From positions 1-54,325 of the forward strand of contig JAEZVB010000039.1 of the NCBI GenBank assembly GCA_023443285.1: a stretch of DNA of 54,325 nucleotides. The letters are read 5' to 3'. The translations under genes were made by a program, and so were the position numbers. Source of the DNA: Bacillota bacterium (GTDB lineage Bacteria; Bacillota; Negativicutes; Sporomusales; Sporomusaceae). The first letter of the stretch is position 1, and each line of letters opens with the position of its first letter. Below the pieces are notes generated by a model, which was not told the origin of the DNA, did not search any database, and saw only the letters and a program-made list of their open reading frames with translations. Positions 16,481 to 25,303 of this stretch are shown here, in pieces.

Positions 16481-16548
16481 GTTAATCTACCCCCTTGGCC
16501 AAACAGTGTACTACCAGTGTATTCATAAAACATGCAAAAAATAACCGT

Positions 16549-17175
16549 TTACTTTGTGCCGAAAATCCGGTCACCCGCATCCCCTAAACCTGGCACAATA
16601 TAGCTATGTTCATTGAGATGGCTGTCGACAGCCGCCACATATACTTCCACATCAGGGTGATGGGAGTTGACCATATTAACGCCCTCCGGCGCAGCCACCA
16701 GGCACATTAATTTAATGTGCTTAGCACCTCTAGCCTTAAGCATATCAATAGCCGCAACTGACGAGCCACCGGTAGCCAGCATGGGGTCAATTACTATAAG
16801 CTCACGTTCTGCCACATCAGTAGGCAATTTGCAATAGTATTCCACCGGCTGCAGCGTGTCATGATCACGATATAAACCGATGTGACCCACCTTGGCCGCA
16901 GGAATAAGTTTGAGAATGCCGTTTACCATTCCCAGACCGGCACGCAGGATGGGTACAACCCCAATTTTCTTGCCTGATAACATTTTACATGTGCATGTAG
17001 TCAGCGGCGTTTCTACTTTGGTTTCTTCCAAAGGCATATTACGGGTCAACTCATAGGCCATAAGCATTGAAATTTCTTCTAATAACTCGCGGAATTCCTT
17101 CGTTCCTGTCCTGACATCACGAATAAGCGATAGCTTATGCTGAATTAACGGATGATCAATAATTTTTACCTGCAT
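16549..17175 (-). CDS. upp: Uracil phosphoribosyltransferase
   Basis: 208 aa salvage enzyme making UMP from uracil and PRPP. The PRPP loop is VIDPMLATGGSSVAAID (about residues 128-144), and the uracil-binding C-terminal segment YIVPGLGDAGDRIFGTK is intact. Located 17 bases downstream of glyA, as in B. subtilis, and in a genome segment that also has a uracil-type permease at 40926-42203. Confidence 0.97.
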   Translation of the reverse strand: MQVKIIDHPLIQHKLSLIRDVRTGTKEFRELLEEISMLMAYELTRNMPLEETKVETPLTTCTCKMLSGKKIGVVPILRAGLGMVNGILKLIPAAKVGHIGLYRDHDTLQPVEYYCKLPTDVAERELIVIDPMLATGGSSVAAIDMLKARGAKHIKLMCLVAAPEGVNMVNSHHPDVEVYVAAVDSHLNEHSYIVPGLGDAGDRIFGTK

Positions 17176-17192
17176 ACATCATCTCTCCTTAC

Positions 17193-18428
17193 CTATGCAT
17201 ACAATGGGTATTTTTGGCATAATTCATTCACCATTGACCGCGCTTTAGCCTGCACTGCGCTGTCGTCCGGTTTGTCCAGTGTCATGGCAATTATGTCAGC
17301 AATTGCCACCATATCGGCCTCTACCATCCCTCGGGAGGTAACAGCGGGAACACCAACACGAATACCGCTTGTCACCAGCGGGCTGGCCGGGTCATTGGGG
17401 ATGGCGTTTTTATTGACGGTAACGCCAATCTCATCCAAAAGATGTTCCGCTTGTTTGCCGGTTAGATTTTGGGCGCGCAAATCAACCAATAGCAAATGAT
17501 TGTCTGTACCGCCAGATACCAGAACAAACCCCTTTTGTTTAAGCCGTTCGGCCATAGCTTGCGCATTTTTGATAATTTGTCCCTGATAAAGACGGAACTC
17601 TTGACTAAGTGCTTCTTTAAAAGCCACCGCTTTAGCAGCAATTACATGCATCAAAGGGCCACCTTGAATGCCAGGGAATACGGCCTTATCAATGGCTTTA
17701 GCATACTGAGCCCGGCACATAATCATACCGCCACGCGGGCCGCGCAGCGTCTTGTGAGTGGTGGTAGTCACAATGTCTGCATGCGGTACCGGACTTGGAT
17801 GAAACCCAGCGGCCACCAAGCCAGCTATATGCGCCATATCTACCATCAGCATGGCTCCTGCGTCGCGGGCAATTTGTCCCAAACGGGCAAAGTCAATGAT
17901 GCGCGAATAAGCGCTGGCACCAGCCACGATCATTTTAGGTTTGTTCTTAAGTGCCAGTTCAGCGACCTCATCATAATCAATCCGATGGGTAACCGGGTCA
18001 ACACCATAAGCAACTACATTGAAGTATTTACCGGAAAGATTTACCGGACTGCCATGTGTCAGATGACCACCATGAGCCAGATTCATGCCCAAAATAGTAT
18101 CGCCAGGTTTTAGAAAAGCAAAATACACAGCCGTATTGGCTTGGGCTCCTGAATGCGGCTGTACATTGATATGTTCGGCACCAAAGATCTCTTTTGCCCT
18201 GTCGATCGCTAATTGTTCGACAACATCTACACACTCACAACCGCCATAATACCGATGTCCGGGATACCCTTCGGCATATTTGTTGGTAAGGACTGAGCCT
18301 TGCGCCTCCATTACGGCTTTGCTGACAAAATTCTCGGACGCGATAAGTTCCAGCTTATTTTGTTGACGGCGGCATTCCAGGTCAATCGCCTTTTTAATGT
18401 CCGGATCTACTCCTGCAAGTATTGTCAT
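17193..18428 (-). CDS. glyA: Serine hydroxymethyltransferase
   Basis: 411 aa PLP enzyme interconverting serine and glycine with transfer of a one-carbon unit to tetrahydrofolate. The PLP Lys is K226 in TTTTHKTLRGPRGG, and the N-terminal YAEGYPGHRYYGGCE motif is typical. Starts ATG behind GGAGGAAATGTA. Neighbours ywlG and upp match the conserved Bacillus order. Confidence 0.97.
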   Translation of the reverse strand: MTILAGVDPDIKKAIDLECRRQQNKLELIASENFVSKAVMEAQGSVLTNKYAEGYPGHRYYGGCECVDVVEQLAIDRAKEIFGAEHINVQPHSGAQANTAVYFAFLKPGDTILGMNLAHGGHLTHGSPVNLSGKYFNVVAYGVDPVTHRIDYDEVAELALKNKPKMIVAGASAYSRIIDFARLGQIARDAGAMLMVDMAHIAGLVAAGFHPSPVPHADIVTTTTHKTLRGPRGGMIMCRAQYAKAIDKAVFPGIQGGPLMHVIAAKAVAFKEALSQEFRLYQGQIIKNAQAMAERLKQKGFVLVSGGTDNHLLLVDLRAQNLTGKQAEHLLDEIGVTVNKNAIPNDPASPLVTSGIRVGVPAVTSRGMVEADMVAIADIIAMTLDKPDDSAVQAKARSMVNELCQKYPLYA

Positions 18429-18466
18429 TACATTTCCTCCTCCAGATGTACACGCAAATTATTTTA

Positions 18467-19018
18467 TCATAACTCATAAATAGCACGCGCGCCGCCAATT
18501 AGTTTTGGTCTGGTATGGGCGGCTGTCAGATAGGCTTGTCCAATATGTCTTTGCGATAAACGTACAGGAATGGCCACTCTTTTTATATGCATACCAATAA
18601 GCGTACTGCCAATATCGATCCCGGCATGGGCAGTAATACTTTCCACAACTACCGGATTTACGAATTCACTCATAGCCTGAGCCGCTAATGCACCACCAGC
18701 TTTAGCCACTGGTATTACTGTGACTTCTTCGAGGTTATAAAGAGCAGCTACTGCTTGCTCGACAACCAGTGCCCGATTAAGATGCTCACAGCACTGCACA
18801 GCCAGTGAAACCTGATACGTGGAACAAACCTTTCTGAGACTTGATAAAATTCGTGCAGCCACCACATCAGATCCATAAGAGCCTATGCGCTTGCCTTGCA
18901 CTTCACTGGTACTGCAACCGACCACCAGAATGTTCCCTGGTTTAAGCCTGGCCGTCTTTATCAATTCTTCAACCGCCTGCGTGGTTTGGCGGCCAATTGT
19001 TGCTAAGTCTGTATCCAT
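18467..19018 (-). CDS. ywlG: YwlG/UPF0340 (TIGR01440) family protein
   Basis: 183 aa, complete. Recognised by its characteristic segments LVVGCSTSEVQGKRIG (near residue 30) and GIDIGSTLIGMHIKRVAIPVR (near residue 132) and by its conserved position between rpiB and glyA. Members are widespread in Bacillota but I know of no established biochemical role. No membrane segment or signal peptide is seen. Confidence 0.88.
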   Translation of the reverse strand: MDTDLATIGRQTTQAVEELIKTARLKPGNILVVGCSTSEVQGKRIGSYGSDVVAARILSSLRKVCSTYQVSLAVQCCEHLNRALVVEQAVAALYNLEEVTVIPVAKAGGALAAQAMSEFVNPVVVESITAHAGIDIGSTLIGMHIKRVAIPVRLSQRHIGQAYLTAAHTRPKLIGGARAIYEL

Positions 19019-19059
19019 GGTCTATTCACTCCAATTTGCACACATATGAATAATTTTAT

Positions 19060-19500
19060 CTAAATTGTTTCCAACTCCATAATCTTGCCCACCCGGCACG
19101 CATGACGGCCGCCGGCAAATTCAGTCTTCAGCCAGACCTCAACAATCATCCGAGCCAAGCCGGAGCCAATCACTCGTTCCCCCAGTGTCAAGATGTTGGC
19201 ATCATTATGCTCGCGCGACATTTGCGCCGAAAAAACATCATTACAAAGAGCAGCTCTGATTCCCTTTATTTTATTAGCCGCGATACTAACCCCTATGCCT
19301 GTCCCGCACACAATAATACCCCGGTCATACTCGCCACTCACTACTGATTCGGCAACTTGACGAGAGATGTCGGGGTAGTCAATCGCCGCGGAGGTATATG
19401 TACCAAAGTCATGGCTTTCTACCTTAAGCTCACTTAATAAAGTCTTTATCTCTTCTTTTAGGCGAAAACCACCATGGTCGCTGCCAATTGCAACTTTCAT
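19060..19500 (-). CDS. rpiB: Ribose-5-phosphate isomerase B
   Basis: 146 aa enzyme interconverting ribose-5-phosphate and ribulose-5-phosphate. The start MKVAIGSDHGGFRLKEE and the active-site loop CGTGIGVSIAANKIKGIRAAL are the RpiB signature; the catalytic Cys is in IIVCGTGIG. The ATG at 19498-19500 with AGGAAG upstream is chosen over a longer frame reaching 19551, whose Lys-rich extension is not family-like. Confidence 0.95.
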   Translation of the reverse strand: MKVAIGSDHGGFRLKEEIKTLLSELKVESHDFGTYTSAAIDYPDISRQVAESVVSGEYDRGIIVCGTGIGVSIAANKIKGIRAALCNDVFSAQMSREHNDANILTLGERVIGSGLARMIVEVWLKTEFAGGRHACRVGKIMELETI

Positions 19501-19557
19501 TACCGCAACACTTCCTATATCTATATTTACGCATCTTTTCTTCTTTTTCAACGTTAA

Positions 19558-20037
19558 TTACTTTTTTCCTGCTATTTTTACAATTTTTCCCCAAGCGGCT
19601 GTCAATAACTGTTGTAGTTGCTGAGCACAGGTATAATACTGCACCTCACTGCCACCAAATGGATCAAGAACTTCACCTGTTTCACCGGCAAACTCAGCCA
19701 GGGTGTAAATTTTCTCCACCATGCCTGGCGCTACAGGTATCGGCAGCATGGCTACCAGCGCCCGTTTATGGGCTGTCGTCATGGCAAGTACCAAATCCGC
19801 CTCCTCCAAATGCGCCAGCACAAGCTGTTTGGAAAAATGCTTGTCCAAACTCAATCCAGCCTGACGCATAACGGCCTGAGCCTGGGGCGAAGCAGGCTGT
19901 CGCCAGGCCGAAATCCCGGCGGAAGCCACAATGATTTGATCAGCCATTCCCGCTTGCTCTGCCATGCCGGCAAGGAGTGTAGCCGCCATCGGACTGCGAC
20001 AAGTATTTCCGGTGCATACCAATAAAACCTTTACCAT
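19558..20037 (-). CDS. ywlE: Low-molecular-weight phosphatase, probable protein-arginine phosphatase
   Basis: 159 aa. The P-loop is C8-T-G-N-T-C-R14-S, and the general-acid Asp is in LDPFGG near residue 118. The Thr at position 12 corresponds to Thr11 of B. subtilis YwlE, the residue known to favour phospho-arginine over phospho-tyrosine. Its place in the ywlC-mntP-ywlE-rpiB-ywlG order supports YwlE. Phospho-arginine marks proteins for ClpCP, so the likely role is opposing a McsB-type kinase, which is not in this window. Confidence 0.88.
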   Translation of the reverse strand: MVKVLLVCTGNTCRSPMAATLLAGMAEQAGMADQIIVASAGISAWRQPASPQAQAVMRQAGLSLDKHFSKQLVLAHLEEADLVLAMTTAHKRALVAMLPIPVAPGMVEKIYTLAEFAGETGEVLDPFGGSEVQYYTCAQQLQQLLTAAWGKIVKIAGKK

Positions 20038-20144
20038 TCTGCTTTAACCCCTTTCTATTTTGCGCCAAGAAAAATTCCTCATACCTCTTTGTTATCACAC
20101 ATAAACACCAAACCCTATGCGCGTAACAAATATGAGAATTGCCG

Positions 20145-20741
20145 CTAAAAGATGGACGTCCATAAGATATGTATACCGAGTATTGCCAACACACAACCGC
20201 CAACCAGTTCTGCCCGTCTGCCAATATATCGTCCTAGTTTACGGCCCAGCCCCAGCCCAAGCAGCGCAATGGCAAAGATGACTGTTCCCAAAATCAAGCT
20301 CAGCCTGAATAAGTCAACATCAATCATCCCAAGGCTAAACCCAGCTGCCAACGCATCAATGCTAACACCAGCAGCCAGCAAAATGAGTGCCGCTCCCTGT
20401 AAGGGATTGCCTGTCATAGCTTGGTTTTGTCCACGCATATTATCTTTTATCATATTGAGACCTAAAGCAGCCAATATCAAAGCGCCAATAATCGTTGCAA
20501 AATTTTGCACACTGGCGACAGGCCAATCGATATGGTATGCTCCCACATGTTCAACAATACTTCCCAGCCAATGTCCAATATAGTATCCTATTAAAATCAT
20601 AATAATATGAAATAATGCAAATACAAGGGCTGAACGCAACATCACCAGGCGCCGCACCTTGTTCATACCAATAGGCACAGCTACAGAAAACAAATCTGTT
20701 CCTAATGCTGCGCTCAGGATAACCAGTTCAAACACGCTCAT
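20145..20741 (-). CDS. mntP: Putative manganese efflux pump MntP
   Basis: 198 aa with six membrane helices in two repeated halves. The conserved aspartates are in ALGTDLFSVAV (half 1) and GVSIDALAAGFSLG (half 2), the MntP signatures. The ATG at 20739-20741 follows GGAGGTGGGGGAT; the longer frame to 20786 is not supported. No yybP-ykoY type manganese riboswitch is seen in the short gap upstream (20742-20803). Confidence 0.9.
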   Translation of the reverse strand: MSVFELVILSAALGTDLFSVAVPIGMNKVRRLVMLRSALVFALFHIIMILIGYYIGHWLGSIVEHVGAYHIDWPVASVQNFATIIGALILAALGLNMIKDNMRGQNQAMTGNPLQGAALILLAAGVSIDALAAGFSLGMIDVDLFRLSLILGTVIFAIALLGLGLGRKLGRYIGRRAELVGGCVLAILGIHILWTSIF

Positions 20742-20803
20742 ATCCCCCACCTCCGCTGGTAATGTATATGTACCAACAGGAGGCAATATGAAGTATTATC
20801 AGC

Positions 20804-21850
20804 CTAGTCGCGGATAATGTGATACCCGGCTGCTTTGCGCAACCGGTTCATGACAGCAAGCCCTAGACCACGGCCATCAATGCCCTCGGCATAAATGACA
20901 TCCACCGCTGTATTGTCAAAACTTCTAAGAGCCTCATATAAATTTGCCGCGATAGCATCCGTATCATCACGCCGCCCGTAAACCGCAGTAATGACCTGCG
21001 GCAGCATACTGGTTGCCAATTCGCTCGAAACAATTGCGCCTACCGTTTTCCCGGCCGCCAGCGCCTGCTCAATCTCGCGCCTTACCAGCATGCTGGCAAC
21101 TGCAGGTTCAGCCTCCACTAAAAACAGTGGCGCAACCGGAGCATAATGAGTATATTTCATGCCTGGCGATCTGGGGATGGCCTGGGCGCCGGCCAGTGTC
21201 GGGTCAATCTCGACTTCGCCCAACACCTCCACCAGCATTTCGTAAGTAATCCCACCTGGTCGCAATAATGTTGGCACCGGCGTGGTACAATCCACAACGG
21301 TTGATTCTACGCCAATATCACAGGAGCCGGCATCAATCACAGCGGCAACTTTTCCCTCCATATCGTCCAATACCGCTTGCGCGGTCGTTGGGCTTGGCCG
21401 TCCTGAAGTATTGGCACTGGGCGCAGCAATTGGCACCCCTGCCAGACGGATTAGTTCTCTCGCTACTAACGATGACGGCAGGCGAATAGCCACAGTATCA
21501 AGACCGCCTGTTACAACATCAGGCACGACCTGCTGGCGCTTAACTACAACAGTGAGCGGCCCCGGCCAGAAGCGTTCAACCAGCGCTGAGGCATTAGCCG
21601 GTACGACCGCTGCCAGTGTTGTCATTTTCTCTACTGAATCAATATGTAAAATAAGCGGATTATCGCTAGGTCGTCCCTTGGCTAGAAAAATAGTCTTTAC
21701 CGCCTGCTCATCCAATCCATTGGCGCCCAAACCATAGACGGTCTCGGTAGGAAAAGCTACCAACTGCCCCTGCCGTAGCATATCAGCCGCTTTTGTTAAC
21801 ATGGCGATATCGGGTTTTTCCGGGTCGACTTTAAAATATTCGGTAAACAT
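20804..21850 (-). CDS. ywlC: Threonylcarbamoyl-AMP synthase (Sua5/YwlC type)
   Basis: 348 aa. Makes threonylcarbamoyl-AMP from threonine, bicarbonate and ATP for the t6A37 modification of ANN-decoding tRNAs. The Sua5/YrdC domain (about residues 15-215) has VAFPTETVYGLGANG, KGRPSDNPLILHI and the late SPGMKYTHYAP linker; the C-terminal Sua5 domain follows, so this is the long form. ATG at 21848-21850 lies behind GGAGAT. Starts 60 bases after prmC. Confidence 0.93.
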   Translation of the reverse strand: MFTEYFKVDPEKPDIAMLTKAADMLRQGQLVAFPTETVYGLGANGLDEQAVKTIFLAKGRPSDNPLILHIDSVEKMTTLAAVVPANASALVERFWPGPLTVVVKRQQVVPDVVTGGLDTVAIRLPSSLVARELIRLAGVPIAAPSANTSGRPSPTTAQAVLDDMEGKVAAVIDAGSCDIGVESTVVDCTTPVPTLLRPGGITYEMLVEVLGEVEIDPTLAGAQAIPRSPGMKYTHYAPVAPLFLVEAEPAVASMLVRREIEQALAAGKTVGAIVSSELATSMLPQVITAVYGRRDDTDAIAANLYEALRSFDNTAVDVIYAEGIDGRGLGLAVMNRLRKAAGYHIIRD

Positions 21851-21910
21851 AGTAATCATCTCCATAGCAAGTCCAAAAAATTTATACGCTAAATAATGCC
21901 TTACAATCAT

Positions 21911-22777
21911 TCAGCTTTTGTCATCAACCAATCGGAAAATCACAACACGCTCAATCCCCGCATAGTCTTTGATGATAGTTTCAGCCTTTAGGCAGCTTGC
22001 AGCATTGGCAAGCTGCGCTACCGCCACGGCTTGGTCAATTCCTACTTCTACGGCAATAAAACCACCCGGTTTAAGGTAGTCTGCGCCCTGCGCTACAATA
22101 CGGCGATAAAAATCAAGGCCGTCCGTTCCACCTGCCAGCGCCAGGCGTGGTTCCTGACGAACTTCCTGAGACAGCCCAGCAATATCGCCATCAGGAATAT
22201 ACGGCGGATTAGATAGAAGCGCATCAAACTGTTTGCCAGCCAAAGACAGCAGCATATCGCCCTGCAAGCATGACAAACGATCAGCAACCCCGTGTCTTTC
22301 GGCGTTTTCAGCGGCAATATCAAGTGCCGCTGCGGAAATATCAACGGCCGTGCCTACAGCAGCATTCAGCTTGACCAGGATACTGACAATAATGGCACCG
22401 CTGCCTGTCCCCAAATCAGCAACTGCAGGCGCCTTAGCGCTGCTTAAACGCTCAAGTGCGGCTTCCACCAGAATTTCGGTATCAGGCCTGGGAACTAATA
22501 CAGCCTGATTAACCTGGAAATCAAGTCCCATAAATTCTTTGTAGCCGTTAATATACGCCACAGGAATATGCATGGCCCGCTGTTTGACAGCCTGACGGTA
22601 AGCAGCCAGTTCCTCTGGTGTCAATGGCTGATCAAAATGAGTATATAAATACAGCCTGTCCTTACCCAGTATATGGCAAAGCAGCACCTCGGCATCCAAA
22701 CGGGGATTATCAATCCCCTTGGAGCCGAAGTACTGCCTGGTCCAATTTACAATTGAAGTGATGGTCCATTCTTCCAT
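21911..22777 (-). CDS. prmC: Release factor glutamine methyltransferase
   Basis: 288 aa. Methylates the Gln of the GGQ motif of RF1/RF2. N-terminal helical substrate-binding domain, then a SAM-binding Rossmann domain with DLGTGSGAI (near residue 122) and the catalytic N190-P-P-Y193. Overlaps the prfA stop by one base, so enzyme and substrate are co-expressed. Confidence 0.96.
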   Translation of the reverse strand: MEEWTITSIVNWTRQYFGSKGIDNPRLDAEVLLCHILGKDRLYLYTHFDQPLTPEELAAYRQAVKQRAMHIPVAYINGYKEFMGLDFQVNQAVLVPRPDTEILVEAALERLSSAKAPAVADLGTGSGAIIVSILVKLNAAVGTAVDISAAALDIAAENAERHGVADRLSCLQGDMLLSLAGKQFDALLSNPPYIPDGDIAGLSQEVRQEPRLALAGGTDGLDFYRRIVAQGADYLKPGGFIAVEVGIDQAVAVAQLANAASCLKAETIIKDYAGIERVVIFRLVDDKS

Positions 22778-23844
22778 TATTCTACGTCCCGCAGTTTCTC
22801 GCTTTGTCCGACAGACACGAGCGCCGAAATAAGTTCATCCAAATCGCCGTTTAAAATAAAATCAAGCTTATGCAGCGTCAGGCCGATGCGATGGTCGGTA
22901 ACACGCCCTTGAGGAAAATTATAGGTGCGGATGCGTTCACTGCGGTCACCGGTACCTACCTGGCTTTTGCGATTTTCGGCTACCTCGGCAGCCTGTTCGG
23001 CTTGTGCCAGTTCTAATAGTCTAGCCCTAAGCACTCGCATAGCTCTATCTTTATTTTTTAACTGTGATTTTTCATCCTGGCATTGTACCACTACCCCTGT
23101 CGGCAAGTGGGTGATACGTACCGCCGATTCGGTTTTGTTAACATGCTGACCGCCGGCTCCACTGGCACAATAGGTGTCAATCCGCAAGTCATTCTGGTTG
23201 ACTTCAATATCCACATCCTCAGCTTCAGCCAGAACAGCAACGGTCACTGTGGAGGTATGAATACGGCCGCTCGACTCGGTGGTCGGTACGCGTTGCACGC
23301 GATGAACGCCGCTTTCATACTTAAGCTTAGAATACGCCCCATCACCCTGAATAGAGAATACCACTTCCTTAAAACCGCCAAGTTCAGGCGCATTGGCATC
23401 AAGCATTTCAGTCCGCCAGCCCTGGTTTTCAGCATAACGGGTATACATGCGGAATAAATCACCGGCAAACAGTGCGGCCTCATCGCCACCGGCGCCGCCC
23501 CTGATTTCCACAATTACATTTTTGTCATCATTCGGGTCTTTGGGCAAGAGTAAAATTCGCAGTTCTTCCTCAAGCCCCCCGATTTTAGCTTGAGCCTCAT
23601 TATACTCGGCTTCCACCATCTCGCGAAACTCATCATCAAGCTTGTCTTTGAGCATTTCCCGGGCATCGTCTATAGCCTTGCGCGTATTTTTGTATTCCCG
23701 GAACTTTTCCACAACCAACGCCATTTTACTATGAGCCTTGGTCAGTTTCTGCCACTCAGCCATATCAGCCATTACCTGAGGGTCGCTGATCTGGCCTTCG
23801 AGTTCAAGAAATTTATCTTCCAGTGCCTGTAATTTATCCAGCAT
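22777..23844 (-). CDS. prfA: Peptide chain release factor 1
   Basis: 355 aa. Recognises UAA and UAG; the codon-reading tripeptide is P187-T-T189 (PxT), and the catalytic G231-G-Q233 is in SGAGGQHVNKTESAVR. RF1 identity over RF2 follows from the PxT motif and lack of a frameshift site. Its start overlaps the end of yqhQ by eleven bases. Confidence 0.97.
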   Translation of the reverse strand: MLDKLQALEDKFLELEGQISDPQVMADMAEWQKLTKAHSKMALVVEKFREYKNTRKAIDDAREMLKDKLDDEFREMVEAEYNEAQAKIGGLEEELRILLLPKDPNDDKNVIVEIRGGAGGDEAALFAGDLFRMYTRYAENQGWRTEMLDANAPELGGFKEVVFSIQGDGAYSKLKYESGVHRVQRVPTTESSGRIHTSTVTVAVLAEAEDVDIEVNQNDLRIDTYCASGAGGQHVNKTESAVRITHLPTGVVVQCQDEKSQLKNKDRAMRVLRARLLELAQAEQAAEVAENRKSQVGTGDRSERIRTYNFPQGRVTDHRIGLTLHKLDFILNGDLDELISALVSVGQSEKLRDVE

Positions 23845-24724
23845 TCGTTTTCACCTCTATCTCTTGGTCAGGACGCACAGCATTTAGTGCGGCAATAGCT
23901 ACTTCGATTTGATCATCACTAGGCTCACGAGTGGTTAGCTGTTGCAACCACAAACCTGGCGTAATGGCACAGGCTACCCAACGCGCTTTACTCCGTCCGG
24001 CAAAGCGGATAATTTCATAGGCAATCCCGGCTACAACCGGCAATAAAACCACCCTGGATAAAATACGCAGCCACAAATCAGGCCACCCTAAAAAAGCAAA
24101 CATAATAATACTTACTACCATAACGATAAGCAAAAAGTTAGTACCGCAGCGAGGATGCAGCCGGCTGTATTTGCGGATATTCTCCACTGTCAGTTCCTCC
24201 CCGGCTTCATAAGCGTGAATAGTTTTATGCTCAGCTCCGTGATACTGAAATACCCTCTGAATATCTTTCATGAGCGATATGCCCCAAATATACAGAAAAA
24301 AGATGACCAGCCGCAAAATCCCCTCAAAGGTATTGAGTATCCGAGAATCTGTGACGGCACTATGGATATACTTAGCCGCATAGGTTGGTATAATGACAAA
24401 CAATAGAATCGCTAAACCCAGTGAAAATATCATGGTTAGCGCAATTTCTTTCGTGGATAAGGTTTCTTCTTCTTCACCAGCCGCCTGTGCGGAAAATGAC
24501 AGAGCTTTTAACCCATATATCAATGATTCACCTAAAGAAACCACACCGCGAATCATTGGTTTTTTCAAAATAGGATACCGATTGGCAATGGAACTCAGCC
24601 GTTCCTGTTGGATTGCAATATTACCGGACGGTTCGCGAACGGCAGTGGCGATAACTTCCGGACCACGCATCATAACACCTTCGATGACGGCTTGACCGCC
24701 AACAAAAGGTTTTTTCTCACTCAT
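23834..24724 (-). CDS. YqhQ-like DUF1385 membrane protein
   Basis: 296 aa. The N-terminus FVGGQAVIEGVMMRGPEVIATAVR and the core YHGAEHKTIHAYE and LHPRCGTNFLL are hallmarks of DUF1385. About four membrane helices (residues 95-240) flank the His/Cys-containing loop. The His and Cys motifs suggest metal binding, but function is unknown to me. ATG at 24722-24724 follows AGGAGG; a longer frame to 24802 is not family-like. Conserved next to rpmE and prfA in clostridia. Confidence 0.88.
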   Translation of the reverse strand: MSEKKPFVGGQAVIEGVMMRGPEVIATAVREPSGNIAIQQERLSSIANRYPILKKPMIRGVVSLGESLIYGLKALSFSAQAAGEEEETLSTKEIALTMIFSLGLAILLFVIIPTYAAKYIHSAVTDSRILNTFEGILRLVIFFLYIWGISLMKDIQRVFQYHGAEHKTIHAYEAGEELTVENIRKYSRLHPRCGTNFLLIVMVVSIIMFAFLGWPDLWLRILSRVVLLPVVAGIAYEIIRFAGRSKARWVACAITPGLWLQQLTTREPSDDQIEVAIAALNAVRPDQEIEVKTNAG

Positions 24725-24816
24725 GCTACCCCGCCCTCCTTTATTTTTTTTGCATATAAGTACAGCAGAGCATTCCTGCTCTGCTGCCCAGATGTTGTTC
24801 AATTAGCTAAGCTGCA

Positions 24817-25023
24817 TTATTCCTTGGCGCTGCCAAAACGTTTGTTGAATCTTTCCACACGACCACCGGCAGCTATTTGACGCTGTTGACCGGTATAGAA
24901 CGGGTGGCATTTGGAGCATACATCTACACGCAGTTCTTTTTTAACGGAACCGGTAACAAATGTATTGCCACAGCCGCAAACAACTTTGGCTTCACCGAAT
25001 TGGGGATGAATTTTTTCTTGCAT
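24817..25023 (-). CDS. rpmE: 50S ribosomal protein L31, zinc-binding form
   Basis: 68 aa. The four zinc ligands are present (C16, C18, C36, C39), so this is the zinc-containing type. ATG at 25021-25023 with GAGGTG upstream gives MQEKIHPQFGEAKV, the normal L31 start. The gene has a strong promoter (25199-25227) and structured leader copy C. L31 genes in some Firmicutes have their own autoregulatory leader, but the leader here is shared with murA and atpA, so it is not L31-specific. Confidence 0.96.
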   Translation of the reverse strand: MQEKIHPQFGEAKVVCGCGNTFVTGSVKKELRVDVCSKCHPFYTGQQRQIAAGGRVERFNKRFGSAKE

Positions 25024-25040
25024 GTCTTGCACCTCACTTT

Positions 25041-25175
25041 ATAAATGGAGACTTAATTCAGGCGGCGTCAAAACGCCGTCTTAATTCTAGTCGCAATTAT
25101 CCAGGGACTTAGCCGCTCTTACTCTCGCTTGCAGAGCGAGAGTCTTAGAGTGGGTTAGTCATCGGATAAAGCCAC
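25041..25175 (-). promoter_or_regulatory. Structured leader element, copy C (upstream of rpmE)
   Basis: Third copy. TTTATCC (25164-25170) closes with GGATAAT (25096-25102); GACT (25157-25160) pairs with AGTC (25106-25109); CTCT and AGAG pair next; the apical hairpin is a perfect 9-bp ACTCTCGCT/AGCGAGAGT (25121-25129 with 25135-25143). The 3' hairpin is GC-rich here (GGCGT/ACGCC around 25064-25077), unlike copies A and B, but lies at the same place. The end box is CCATTTAT (25041-25048). Predicted transcription begins near 25192, so the element is the 5' untranslated region. Confidence 0.72.
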
Positions 25176-25198
25176 TTAAAATCAATTTATGCCTTGTA

Positions 25199-25227
25199 AT
25201 TATAGCATATCAGATTACGCTATGCAA
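25199..25227 (-). promoter_or_regulatory. Promoter of rpmE
   Basis: TTGCAT (25222-25227), a 17-base spacer ending in TGC, and a perfect TATAAT (25199-25204). Strong sigma-A type promoter with extended -10. Confidence 0.8.
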
Positions 25228-25303
25228 GTTTCTTACGGCAATTTTACTAATATCTTGGCAAATATCCGAGCAAGCTTAGGGACAATAAAAACGATGAATA
25301 GCA

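Noticed and set aside
20742..20803. A yybP-ykoY manganese riboswitch upstream of mntP
   Set aside because: The gap is only 62 bases and shows no such aptamer.
25041..25175. Leader of rpmE as an L31-specific autoregulatory RNA
   Set aside because: The same structure stands before murA and atpA, so binding by L31 alone would not explain it.
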